A stretch of DNA of 64,000 nt, from positions 66,275,396 through 66,339,395 of the forward strand of contig JASDDO010000016.1 in assembly GCA_030015575.1 (NCBI GenBank). The letters are read 5' to 3'. This document shows, piece after piece, positions 25,204-35,579 of this stretch (positions are counted from its first letter, which is position 1; every line of letters starts with the position of its first letter). The notes under the pieces were generated by a model, which saw nothing but the letters and a program-made list of their open reading frames with translations, did not search any database and was not told where the DNA came from. The DNA is from Agapanthus africanus. Its lineage: Eukaryota > Streptophyta > Magnoliopsida > Asparagales > Amaryllidaceae. The position numbers were made by a program, and so were the translations under genes.

Positions 25204-25439
25204 ATGGATGTATTGACCGAACCCGCATGTTATACTGTGCTGGGGAACGTTGGTTCCGTTCTTTCCTATAAGAGTTATAGGAATGAACAGGATATAGGGG
25301 AATACCAGGATTCCCATGCCACCCGATTGAAGAAAGTACATGTTGATGCATTTTCTTCGGGTGTGTTCGTTACTGAGAACTGTTTCTCTATTTGCTCTAC
25401 GTCTTGGGTATTGGATACCGGGTCGGGATCCCATATATG
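25204..25439 (+). pseudogene. Start of the I-2 coding region: short stub into the protease motif
   Basis: Begins MDVLTEPACYTVLGN and reaches SWVLDTGSGSHIC, the aspartic protease motif, after about 65 residues. In the Gag-bearing II-1 the same motif lies more than 300 residues from the start, behind Gag and a zinc knuckle. The stub is also recognisable in I-1 and I-3. Element II-1 interrupts the region right after this motif. Confidence 0.8.
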
Positions 25440-27511
25440 TGTAAGTCCATATTGCGACCCCCGGTGCTTACGGGGAGGCGGAAACGGTATAAAAAACGAA
25501 TTTTTATCGCAAGAGGCAACATGGACTAAACATGGTCGGGATCGTTGTCTAAACTAAAACTAGTATTCTAGCTAAAGAGAGTTAGCTACTATGGAAGATG
25601 GTTATACCTATACTTGAACTCCTTCTTCTTCAAAACTTGTAGAGGTTGATGGTTCTCTTTACGTCGCCTTCTCCCGTCGAAGATGGATCCACCTCGAAGG
25701 TTCGACTTTGGGCTCTTCCTCGATCTTTGAGTGAACTAGGGTTTCCGGTTTGCTAAACCTTCAACCTAGAATGAGTAGAGAGAGTGACTAGGGTTTGCTT
25801 TTCTTTTTCAAGAGAAGGATTCTCAACTCATGAGAAGGTTTCTCTTGACTAGAGGAAGAAGAAGATGAAGAGAGGAGAGAGAATGAATATGATAGAATGA
25901 GCTATCATATTCTATCTTGCAACCATAATGCAAAAGAAAATAATTATCTAATAATAATAATTGAAAATGAGAATAGTTGATGGTAATTTGGAATGACCAC
26001 TACCATGCTTCATTTAAAAATGTAAGCATAAATCAAGGAGGACTTTTGAAGGCATGAAAGTGGTCAATGGTCAACAAGTCAACCAAGGTCAACAAGTCAA
26101 CAAAAACAACCATAACATAATTCTCATTTAATTATTATTATTAATAGATAATATATAAATCCATTAGGGTTTGGAAAATGAAGACTGTCAATTGTGCATA
26201 CGCACCCGTTCCGAAACCCTAATGAAAAATCTCATTCTCCGCCTCAAGCAACTGTGCATACACACCTGCATTCTCGTTCCGAAAAACAAGAATACCAAGA
26301 TATAAAAGCAACCCCAAAAACACATACCAGTATCTGGCTCAAACCAGAGCCTGCCAGTATAATCCGTCCGGACTCCAAACGTGCACAAGTGCGCGGATGA
26401 GAACGAACCCTGTCGCAAAACCATGCGACCTCTACTCTGTTTTGCCCAGAGGCGAATACCCTCTGTGTGGGACTCTAAAGACTCGACACTACGCTGGCAG
26501 TGGGTTTAACCACAGACCGCAAGCGGCACTAGCTGTGCGTAACGGTCCCCAGGTAGATGCCGACAAGAAGGCTGACGAGGTGAAACCCCATCGGAACTCC
26601 TACTGAGTCTGAATGTGACATTCTCCGTACAGTCCGGTCTGTTCGTCTGATACATCGCATGGCGGGCCTAAGGGGCGGTAAACGTCAGTCCCCCAATAGC
26701 GGTACAAGTCGTGCCGGAGCGAAGCCCAAAACACCCTGAGATAACACTGGAAACCTACCAGTATATCTCGTTTGCCCTGGCCAGGGACTACTCGTGTAAT
26801 GGCTCTCCTAGACACAGCGCGATGTCAACCCCCAATACCGGGAGAGACGAATCCTGTCTAACCGTCACTGCCTCCAAGTGCTTCGGGACTGCACCCAACC
26901 ACCACCTGTTTGCACGACTCCTTTGAGCCGTGGTAGGGTAGTGATCAAAGTGCAGTGGGAACACACTCGAGGCGAAGTGCCAGTGTCAAGTCAGCGGACT
27001 AAGCTGTACTCATGTCACCTGGGAACTGACGACTGACGATAGGTATAATACCAACCTGTCAGTTCCCGACGAGTCCTGTCCAGTGTACTCGTAACCCAAC
27101 GAGCACCCGTATACTATCTCCAGTACGACGTACTGATGGCTGTGGGACAGACCATCTCCCACACTGGGATGAGAAGCGCATACGCTAGTCTACTCCGGAG
27201 TATCGATGCCCTGTCTCGATAGTCCTGCGACTAGGGACCTGTATAAGGATGTGCTTATAGATTACCCAGCCCCCACTAGTGTGACTGCCATCACAACGCT
27301 GGTAATCAAGCAAAGATCCTAAGGGCTCTACTAATGCGTATAAGTGATATAGTAAAATAAACACAAGTACACATTGAAGTAGAGACAAACCAAGTAGCAT
27401 ACTACTATTTTGAGCAAGATTGTATATACAAGGTGAATATCCCAAGCATCCATTAAGTAATATACAAACTAGTATGATACAGTAATGGCCTCTAGGGCAT
27501 ATACACTAACA
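25440..27511 (-). repeat. 3' LTR of Copia II-1
   Basis: 2072 bp. On the minus strand it starts TGTTAGTGTATATGCCCTAG and ends TGGACTTACA. It contains a perfect palindrome TACTCCGGAGTA near 27190 and short tandem GGTCAACAAGTCAA words near 26080. Near-identical to the other LTR. Confidence 0.97.
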
Positions 27512-27524
27512 ATCTCCCACTTGC
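27512..27524 (-). promoter_or_regulatory. Polypurine tract of Copia II-1
   Basis: GCAAGTGGGAGAT on the minus strand, between the coding region and the 3' LTR. It would prime plus-strand DNA synthesis. Confidence 0.9.
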
Positions 27525-27525
27525 A

Positions 27526-30500
27526 CTAAGGCCATGTACTGGCGTATCGAAGACCTATCATCTCGATCAGCCGCTCGAACTGAGTCTGGGGCAGGGCCTT
27601 GGTGAATGGATCTGCAGTGTTGTCTTCTGAAGCAACTCTCCGAACCTCGATCTCCTTGCGATCCACGATCTCCCTGATCAGGTGATACCGCCTCAAGATG
27701 TGCCTGGATCTCTGATGGGACCTGGGTTCCTTCGCTAAAGCTATAGCCCCATTGTTGTCGCAATACAGAGGTATTGGATCAACAATGGACGGAACCACCT
27801 GAAGTTCTTTCAAGAACTTCCTTATCCAGACAGCTTCTTTTGCGGCATCAGATGCAGCGATGTATTCCGCTTCCATCGTCGAGTCTGCAACGGTTTCCTG
27901 TTTGGAACTCTTCCAACACACCGCCCCTCCATTGAGGGTAAAGACAAAGCCCGACATGGACTTGGAATCATCCTTGTCACTCTGGAAGCTGGAGTCAGCA
28001 AAGGCCTCGATCTGGAGGTCTTTTCCGCCATACACCAAGAACATCTCCTTAGTCCTTCTCAGGTACTTGAGAATGTTCTTTACCGCTATCCAGTGTTTCT
28101 CCCCAGGGTTTGACTGATACCGGCTTACCACACTTAGTGCATAAGCTACATCCGGTCTGGTACATAACATCGCATACATTATAGAGCCTACCGCAGAAGC
28201 GTAGGGTATAATAGACATGCGATCCCTCTCCAAATCAGTCTTGGGAGACATCTCTTTAGAGAGGGTGATCCCGTGACAAGCCGGTAGGTTACCGCGCTTG
28301 GAATCTTCCATACTGAATCTTTTCACTATGGTGTCAATGTACCTGGACTGAGAAAGTCCCAATATCCTCTTGGATCTATCACGATGGATCCGGATCCCCA
28401 GGATGTATGAGGCATCACCCAGGTCTTTCATGGAGAATCTTTGTGACAAGAACCCCTTGACAGATTGTAGCATAGGAATGTCATTTCCTATTAAGAGAAT
28501 GTCATCCACGTATAAAACGAGGAATACTACAGTTCTCGCTACAAATCTACTATAGATGCATGGTTCATCTGGATTTTTGATAAAGCCAAATTCTTTGACC
28601 GTCTCATCAAAACAGATGTTCCAACTCCGCGATGCCTGCTTTAGTCCATAGATGGACTTAAGCAACTTGCACACCTTTCCGCTGCTCCCACTCTGAATGA
28701 AGCCCTCTGGCTGGTCCATATAGACACACTCCTCTAAATTTCCATTTAGAAAAGCTGTCTTTACGTCCATTTGCCAGATCTCATAATCGTGGAAGGCAGC
28801 GATGGCAAGAAGGATCCGAATGGATTTCAGCATGGCTACTGGAGAAATGGTTTCGTCATAGTCCAAGCCAGGTCTTTGACGGAAACCCTTTGCTACCAGC
28901 CTAGCTTTATAGGTCTCAACCTGTCCATCTACACCAATCTTCCTTTTGAAGATCCACTTGCATCCTACGGGTTTTACCCCGTCTGGAGCAATGTCCAACG
29001 TCCATACCTTGTTGGTGTACATGGACTCCATTTCGGTCCGCATTGCATCCAGCCATTTCACTGAGTCAACGCTCTGAACGGCCTGCTGGAAGCTAGTAGG
29101 CTCATCATAATCTATGATGCAATCCTCTCTATCCCCGTCTATGAGAAAACCGTAGTATCTCTCGGGCGGATGAGACTGCCTACTACTTCTGCGGAGCGGC
29201 GTAGGAATGTCCTGTTCTGTTGAACCCTCTGGTTCCACTAAGCTTTCAGTAACAGTCTGTGGTTCTGGAACTTCTTCCAGTTCTATTGTGCTCCCACTTA
29301 TCTGGGTTTCCAAAAACTCAGTTTCCAAGAAGCGGGCATGCTGAGAAACAAAAACCTTTTGTTCCTCAGCGGAATAGAAAAGATACCCCCTGGAGTTCCT
29401 TGGGTATCCCACAAACTTACACTGTACTGAACGTGCCTCAAGCTTGTCCGCATGCTGCCTTTTTACAAAGACTGGACATCCCCATACTTTAAGATACTTG
29501 AGACAGGGTTTCTTCCCAGTCCACATCTCATAAGGGGTGGTAGGCACAGTCTTGGTGGGAGCCTTGTTCAAGAGATACGCAGCTGCTTCTATTGCATATC
29601 CCCAGAATGATCGCGGTAACTCAGCGTTACTCATCATGGACCGAACCATATCCAACAGGGTTCGGTTCCGTCTCTCCGATACACCGTTATGTTGCGGAGT
29701 GTATGGAGGAGTAAGCTGAGAGAGAATACCATTCTCTTTTAAGTAATTCAGGAATTCGGCACTCAAGTATTCTCCACCTCGATCCGATCTTAGAATCTTA
29801 ATACTTTTGCCGGTCTGTTTCTCTACTTCATTCTTATACTCCTGGAATTTTTCAAAAGCCTCGGACTTATGTTTCATTAAGAAAACATAACCGTACCTTG
29901 AGAAGTCATCCGTAAAAGTAATGAAGTAAGAATGTCCGCTTCGGGCATGTGTAGACATTGGACCGCACACGTCACTGTGTACGAGTCCCAAGAGCTCGCT
30001 CGCTCTTTCTCCATGTCCAGTAAACGGAGTCTTTGTCATCTTTCCCTTGAGACAGGATTGACAAGTGGCATACGACTGATATTCGAACGTATTCAAATAC
30101 CCTTCTGTATGTAACTTCGTCAACCTTCTCTCATTGATGTGACCCAATCTACAATGCCATAAGAAAGTCTGGTTTATTTCTGGAGACTTTCTTTTGTGTG
30201 TATTCTGGACATTAAAAATCTGTGGTTGGTTCAATACGTATATACCATTACTCAAAGTACCTGACCCAATCAAAACTTGATTAAGGCGAATGTTTACAAC
30301 ATTACTTACAAACGCAAATTCATAACCTTCTTTAGAAACTAAAGATACAGAAATGATATTACAAGTTGCGTTGGGTACAAAAAAGCAATTACGCAAAACC
30401 AAAACATGTCCATCTGACATTCCCAGGTGATAGTCCCCCACGGCTTTAGCATCCATGCTCGCTCCGTTTGCAACTCTGAGGGTCATGTCACCTGCTTTCA

Positions 30501-31476
30501 AAACACTACGGTTTCTCAACGCCTGCAAAGAATTACAGATATGAGATCCTGATCCGGTATCCAATACCCAGGAAGTAGAGTTTATAGAAAGACAGTTTTC
30601 AATAACATACACACCTGAAGCTGAAGCTGCAACCTGCTTCAATTCCTGTGTTCTGGCCTTCCAGGCCCTGCAATCATTCTTCCAGTGTCCTTTCTTATGA
30701 CAAAAGAAGCATTCTTCCTTATCCACAAGCTTCCCCGCTATCTTTGTTGCTTTTCCTTTTCCCTTCGTATCCACTTTACTAACACCGCCCCTTGGTTTGG
30801 CGGGGGCTTTCTTCTTCTTTCCCTTGGCTTTCGCCTTGGACCTAGAAGAAGATGATCCTCCTACAAACAAAGTGGATGTTTCCCTACCTTTCTGTAGGGT
30901 GCCCTCTGCGCTCCTCAGCAGGTTGAGGAGTTCTGAAAGTTCAACCTCCTTTTCTTGTAGGTTGAAATTCATTATAAACTGGGCGTAAGTGGAAGGAAGG
31001 GACTGGAGAACTATATCCGTATATAGCTCACTCTCCAATGTGATCCCTAGGTCAGCGAGCTCCTCAATGTAACCGATCATCTTTAGCACGTGCTCGGCTA
31101 CTGATGATCCGACGGCCATTCTTGTCGAAAACAACTTTTTCGACGCTTCGTATCTTGCGATACGTGATTGCTCTCCATACAGTTCTTTTGTATGAAGCAA
31201 TATGGACTCCATGTCCATATTCTCATGCCTCCTCTGATGTTCGTTGTCCATCGAGGCAAGCAAGAGGCACTTGGCCTTCGCGCTATCAATCTCCCAAGTC
31301 TTGCGGATTTCCTTATCCGCGACGCTGGAAGTTGGACCAGGGACAGGGGGAGCTTTGGTGGTAAGAAGATACCCCAGCTTGTCATAAGTGATTGCTATCT
31401 TGACATTCCTGAGCCAATCTTTGTAGTTTGGCCCTGTCAGCTTGTTTTTATCTAGGAGTAACTTAAGTCCAGTCAT
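27526..31476 (-). CDS. Copia gag-pol polyprotein of II-1 (1316 aa)
   Basis: One open frame with the full Copia order. Gag spans about residues 1-250, ending in a Lys-rich linker and a CCHC zinc knuckle (CFFCHKKGHWKNDC, about 256-269). Aspartic protease follows (VLDTGSGSH, about 304-312), then the integrase zinc region (LWHCRLGH ... CQSC, about 440-476) and integrase core (about 500-610, HSDVCGPM to SERRNRTLLD). Reverse transcriptase lies at about 836-1075 with the YVDDIL motif near 989, and RNase H at about 1155-1300 ([25 protein letters not shown]). Integrase before reverse transcriptase defines Copia. Length is normal for the family. I chose the ATG at 31476, the first methionine after a CT-rich tract ending in CAG (31489-31491); an upstream TTG in frame is less likely. 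Enzymes act in virus-like particles in the cytoplasm. Confidence 0.95.
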   Translation of the reverse strand: MTGLKLLLDKNKLTGPNYKDWLRNVKIAITYDKLGYLLTTKAPPVPGPTSSVADKEIRKTWEIDSAKAKCLLLASMDNEHQRRHENMDMESILLHTKELYGEQSRIARYEASKKLFSTRMAVGSSVAEHVLKMIGYIEELADLGITLESELYTDIVLQSLPSTYAQFIMNFNLQEKEVELSELLNLLRSAEGTLQKGRETSTLFVGGSSSSRSKAKAKGKKKKAPAKPRGGVSKVDTKGKGKATKIAGKLVDKEECFFCHKKGHWKNDCRAWKARTQELKQVAASASGVYVIENCLSINSTSWVLDTGSGSHICNSLQALRNRSVLKAGDMTLRVANGASMDAKAVGDYHLGMSDGHVLVLRNCFFVPNATCNIISVSLVSKEGYEFAFVSNVVNIRLNQVLIGSGTLSNGIYVLNQPQIFNVQNTHKRKSPEINQTFLWHCRLGHINERRLTKLHTEGYLNTFEYQSYATCQSCLKGKMTKTPFTGHGERASELLGLVHSDVCGPMSTHARSGHSYFITFTDDFSRYGYVFLMKHKSEAFEKFQEYKNEVEKQTGKSIKILRSDRGGEYLSAEFLNYLKENGILSQLTPPYTPQHNGVSERRNRTLLDMVRSMMSNAELPRSFWGYAIEAAAYLLNKAPTKTVPTTPYEMWTGKKPCLKYLKVWGCPVFVKRQHADKLEARSVQCKFVGYPRNSRGYLFYSAEEQKVFVSQHARFLETEFLETQISGSTIELEEVPEPQTVTESLVEPEGSTEQDIPTPLRRSSRQSHPPERYYGFLIDGDREDCIIDYDEPTSFQQAVQSVDSVKWLDAMRTEMESMYTNKVWTLDIAPDGVKPVGCKWIFKRKIGVDGQVETYKARLVAKGFRQRPGLDYDETISPVAMLKSIRILLAIAAFHDYEIWQMDVKTAFLNGNLEECVYMDQPEGFIQSGSSGKVCKLLKSIYGLKQASRSWNICFDETVKEFGFIKNPDEPCIYSRFVARTVVFLVLYVDDILLIGNDIPMLQSVKGFLSQRFSMKDLGDASYILGIRIHRDRSKRILGLSQSRYIDTIVKRFSMEDSKRGNLPACHGITLSKEMSPKTDLERDRMSIIPYASAVGSIMYAMLCTRPDVAYALSVVSRYQSNPGEKHWIAVKNILKYLRRTKEMFLVYGGKDLQIEAFADSSFQSDKDDSKSMSGFVFTLNGGAVCWKSSKQETVADSTMEAEYIAASDAAKEAVWIRKFLKELQVVPSIVDPIPLYCDNNGAIALAKEPRSHQRSRHILRRYHLIREIVDRKEIEVRRVASEDNTADPFTKALPQTQFERLIEMIGLRYASTWP

Positions 31477-31975
31477 GTTGATTGGTCGCTGCAATTAGGA
31501 GAGAGAAGAAGAAACACTCAGCATGATGCTCTTGCAAGTTTAGAGTGGTTTTTAGTTTGTCTAAACAGGATGGCTCCCACTGTTTCTCGAATCCCTCCTC
31601 AAACCATAAAGGAAGAATTAGTCAGGATCAATCCCACCGTACAATACTTGCTTAACCGTTCGGCCAGGCTGGTGTCGGTACTTCGAGGGAGGTTTTCCAA
31701 CGCTTTCGCGAAGTTCCTTAATTAAAGAACCTCTTTTCCCTGGGGGCGTAGCCCCGCTAACACCTTTCTAGGCACCTACTAGGTTTATAGCATTGATCGT
31801 TAAGTGAGAAATTTCCCGAGGAGTAGCATATACTCACAGTAGGATCGGGATCCAAATATCATCGCGTGACGAAACTGAAGGAATCCTACCAGAATCACCA
31901 CACTCCAAATGGTATGCAAATCTAGCAAGTTTCAGTACTTATGAAACTCCCGATGTGGATTTTTGCCCCATGCTC

Positions 31976-32247
31976 TTATGACCTTGACGAAGGTCAACAA
32001 ATCATAAGTCACATGTCAAGTTCTGCCCGTCATTATCCAGGTTAATTTGAATCCACCCGCATATACCCTTGACGAAGGTCAACAAGGTAATGTGAGTGTC
32101 CCAAACCAACGCATCTATCTATGCTACATATGAATACTTAACAGCTACCAATCACTATGCCTTGACGAAGGTCAACAAACACAGCTTGAATACTATTTGA
32201 ATATTCATACGAAACGACGGAGGGCTACGAATGGTTTTGGCAAAACC
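31976..32247 (-). other. Hairpin module in the leader of II-1
   Basis: On the minus strand: lead hairpin GGTTTT/AAAACC (32233-32247), then three copies of the core TTGTTGACCTTCGTCAAGG. The inner stem is TTGAC/GTCAA around CTTC. Outer stems are CTGTG/CATAG for copy 1 (one G-T pair, about 32153-32187), TACC/GGTA for copy 2 (about 32061-32095) and a perfect CTTATGA/TCATAAG for copy 3 (about 31976-32008). Confidence 0.8.
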
Positions 32248-33239
32248 GTGAACGTAGTGAACTTGATTTGGTCGATGGAACGAGATAGCTTTTAAAAGGA
32301 GTGGCTCAAACTCCGCATTTAAAAGTGGGTTTTGAAAAGAACCGAGTGGTTTTTCGAAAGTGTTCCAACGACTTTAACTTGGTTTATTATCTTGCATTAG
32401 TTCTTTTAATGCGTGATATTCTTGCATTAGTACTTTTAATGCGTCCCATCATTTAATCCTACCATTGCAGAAAACAACCAAAATATGACGTACGCTTATG
32501 CCATATGCATTCGCCACGGGGCCCCGTCATCACCCGTTAGGTTACTTAACTAACGACAGAGCGGGGGCTGGGCTAGCGCGGCTGTAAAACATAAGCAACG
32601 CCTAAATAGAAAGCAATGATAGACATTACAGATCACAGATGAATACATTGGATATACTAGCAATCCGCATTTCTTTCGAGCCTGAAACGAAAAACGGATA
32701 ACACGGTCGCGGTGAATAGCAAATACCCCACCCAAGACCCCTACGGGTGCGGCAAACTACCCGCCAAGTTCCCGGTAGTTTGTGCACCCCACCATGGGTC
32801 TATCCTAGGAGCATAAACAGTAAAAAGAATTATACAATGACGGCTACAACCCCGACCCGGTTGTGCGGCCAAACAAATAATATAATTACATCAATTTACA
32901 TTTACAAATGAATGAAAGAAAAACAAAAGCTCATCTCACATCCAACCCCGGCTATTCACCCGCGACAGTCCAACACATTCATATACACATTCCAGCACAT
33001 TACAGATCATGTATAACCCCGACTAATCGACTTATAGCGATTAGCCGACGTTCAATACATGCAAACAACACAGATATAACCAATATAGCCAAAGTGTAGT
33101 GAAGTTCGGAAAAATACGGAATTATAGGACCCCAAAAGGAAATTTCTTTTCTGGAAAATCTGGGTACATATAATATATCTCAAAAATCCCAAAACCAAAA
33201 CCTACAGACACTGCACGAAAAACGAGGCGCAGAAGACGA

Positions 33240-33298
33240 CAAAGCGCGGCGGTTCCGCGGCACGAGCCTACCTCGTGCCGCGGATGCGCGGCGCTTTG
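33240..33298 (-). other. Long GC-rich hairpin in the leader of II-1
   Basis: Perfect 12-base arms CCGCGGCACGAG and CTCGTGCCGCGG around a 5-base loop (33255-33283), enclosed by outer arms CAAAGCGC and GCGCTTTG (33240-33247 and 33291-33298). It lies about 190-260 nt downstream of the primer-binding site. Confidence 0.85.
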
Positions 33299-33488
33299 AG
33301 CTCCAAACTGGATCGTTTTTCATGTGTGTTTTTAAAAAACCCTGAGATGATTTTACAAATATAAAATTTTTCATTTCGAGCCAAAAAAATTTCAACAGAA
33401 ACTCAGGTTTTTGAAAAATACGGTTTTTGGGTTTTTGCGGTTTCGAACTTCGTTACACTTCACTACCAAGCTAGTTTAAGTTTAGTTA

Positions 33489-33501
33489 GGCTCTGATACC
33501 A
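33489..33501 (-). promoter_or_regulatory. Primer-binding site of Copia II-1
   Basis: TGGTATCAGAGCC on the minus strand, one base inside the 5' LTR; initiator-Met tRNA type. Confidence 0.93.
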
Positions 33502-33502
33502 C

Positions 33503-35574
33503 TGTAAGTCCATATTGCGACCCCCGGTGCTTACGGGGAGGCGGAAACGGTATAAAAAACGAATTTTTATCGCAAGAGGCAACATGGACTAAACATGGTC
33601 GGGATCGTTGTCTAAACTAAAACTAGTATTCTAGCTAAAGAGAGTTAGCTACTATGGAAGATGGTTATACCTATACTTGAACTCCTTCTTCTTCAAAACT
33701 TGTAGAGGTTGATGGTTCTCTTTACGTCGCCTTCTCCCGTCAAAGATGGATCCACCTCGAAGGTTCGACTTTGGGCTCTTCCTCGATCTTTGAGTGAACT
33801 AGGGTTTCCGGTTTGCTAAACCTTCAACCTAGAATGAGTAGAGAGAGTGACTAGGGTTTGCTTTTCTTTTTCAAGAGAAGGATTCTCAACTCATGAGAAG
33901 GTTTCTCTTGACTAGAGGAAGAAGAAGATGAAGAGAGGAGAGAGAATGAATATGATAGAATGAGCTATCATATTCTATCTTGCAACCATAATGCAAAAGA
34001 AAATAATTATCTAATAATAATAATTGAAAATGAGAATAGTTGATGGTAATTTGGAATGACCACTACCATGCTTCATTTAAAAATGTAAGCATAAATCAAG
34101 GAGGACTTTTGAAGGCATGAAAGTGGTCAATGGTCAACAAGTCAACCAAGGTCAACAAGTCAACAAAAACAACCATAACATAATTCTCATTTAATTATTA
34201 TTATTAATAGATAATATATAAATCCATTAGGGTTTGGAAAATGAAGACTGTCAATTGTGCATACGCACCCGTTCCGAAACCCTAATGAAAAATCTCATTC
34301 TCCGCCTCAAGCAACTGTGCATACACACCTGCATTCTCGTTCCGAAAAACAAGAATACCAAGATATAAAAGCAACCCCAAAAACACATACCAGTATCTGG
34401 CTCAAACCAGAGCCTGCCAGTATAATCCGTCCGGACTCCAAACGTGCACAAGTGCGCGGATGAGAACGAACCCTGTCGCAAAACCATGCGACCTCTACTC
34501 TGTTTTGCCCAGAGGCGAATACCCTCTGTGTGGGACTCTAAAGACTCGACACTACGCTGGCAGTGGGTTTAACCACAGACCGCAAGCGGCACTAGCTGTG
34601 CGTAACGGTCCCCAGGTAGATGCCGACAAGAAGGCTGACGAGGTGAAACCCCATCGGAACTCCTACTGAGTCTGAATGTGACATTCTCCGTACAGTCCGG
34701 TCTGTTCGTCTGATACATCGCATGGCGGGCCTAAGGGGCGGTAAACGTCAGTCCCCCAATAGCGGTACAAGTCGTGCCGGAGCGAAGCCCAAAACACCCT
34801 GAGATAACACTGGAAACCTACCAGTATATCTCGTTTGCCCTGGCCAGGGACTACTCGTGTAATGGCTCTCCTAGACACAGCGCGATGTCAACCCCCAATA
34901 CCGGGAGAGACGAATCCTGTCTAACCGTCACTGCCTCCAAGTGCTTCGGGACTGCACCCAACCACCACCTGTTTGCACGACTCCTTTGAGCCGTGGTAGG
35001 GTAGTGATCAAAGTGCAGTGGGAACACACTCGAGGCGAAGTGCCAGTGTCAAGTCAGCGGACTAAGCTGTACTCATGTCACCTGGGAACTGACGACTGAC
35101 GATAGGTATAATACCAACCTGTCAGTTCCCGACGAGTCCTGTCCAGTGTACTCGTAACCCAACGAGCACCCATATACTATCTCCAGTACGACGTACTGAT
35201 GGCTGTGGGACAGACCATCTCCCACACTGGGATGAGAAGCGCATACGCTAGTCTACTCCGGAGTATCGATGCCCTGTCTCGATAGTCCTGCGACTAGGGA
35301 CCTGTATAAGGATGTGCTTATAGATTACCCAGCCCCCACTAGTGTGACTGCCATCACAACGCTGGTAATCAAGCAAAGATCCTAAGGGCTCTACTAATGC
35401 GTATAAGTGATATAGTAAAATAAACACAAGTACACATTGAAGTAGAGACAAACCAAGTAGCATACTACTATTTTGAGCAAGATTGTATATACAAGGTGAA
35501 TATCCCAAGCATCCATTAAGTAATATACAAACTAGTATGATACAGTAATGGCCTCTAGGGCATATACACTAACA
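33503..35574 (-). repeat. 5' LTR of Copia II-1
   Basis: 2072 bp, matching the 3' LTR with two differences seen. Promoter and transcript start should lie in it, but I could not place a TATA box with confidence. Confidence 0.97.
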
Positions 35575-35579
35575 ATATG

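Larger units (their letters stand above)
31477..33488 (-). other. Long structured leader of Copia II-1
   Basis: About 2 kb between primer-binding site and ATG, with no supportable gene. Read on the minus strand it has: GC-rich long hairpin (33240-33298), CGTTAG/CTAACG hairpin (32535-32555), GGTTTT/AAAACC hairpin (32233-32247), three TTGAC hairpins (31976-32187), a short CGC-GAAA-GCG hairpin (31701-31710) and a CT-rich tract ending CAG at 31489. The order matches the family I leaders. Confidence 0.8.
25440..35574 (-). mobile_element. Copia element II-1: whole, very young
   Basis: A complete minus-strand Copia of 10.1 kb. LTRs are of equal length (2072 bp) at 25440-27511 and 33503-35574, with only two differences found by eye. 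The perfect target duplication ATATG lies at 25435-25439 and 35575-35579. Primer-binding site, leader of about 2 kb, one open gag-pol frame of 1316 codons, and a purine tract are all present. It looks whole. With an assumed plant rate near 1e-8 substitutions per site per year, the LTR difference suggests an age of tens of thousands of years. LTR start TGTTAGTGTATATGCCCTAG, pol order and large LTRs suggest the Angela/Tork side of plant Copia, which I infer and cannot verify. Confidence 0.97.

Noticed and set aside
26194-26926. Series of small frames in II-1 LTRs, repeated at 34257-34989
   Set aside because: Identical because the two LTRs are identical; no start context or domain.
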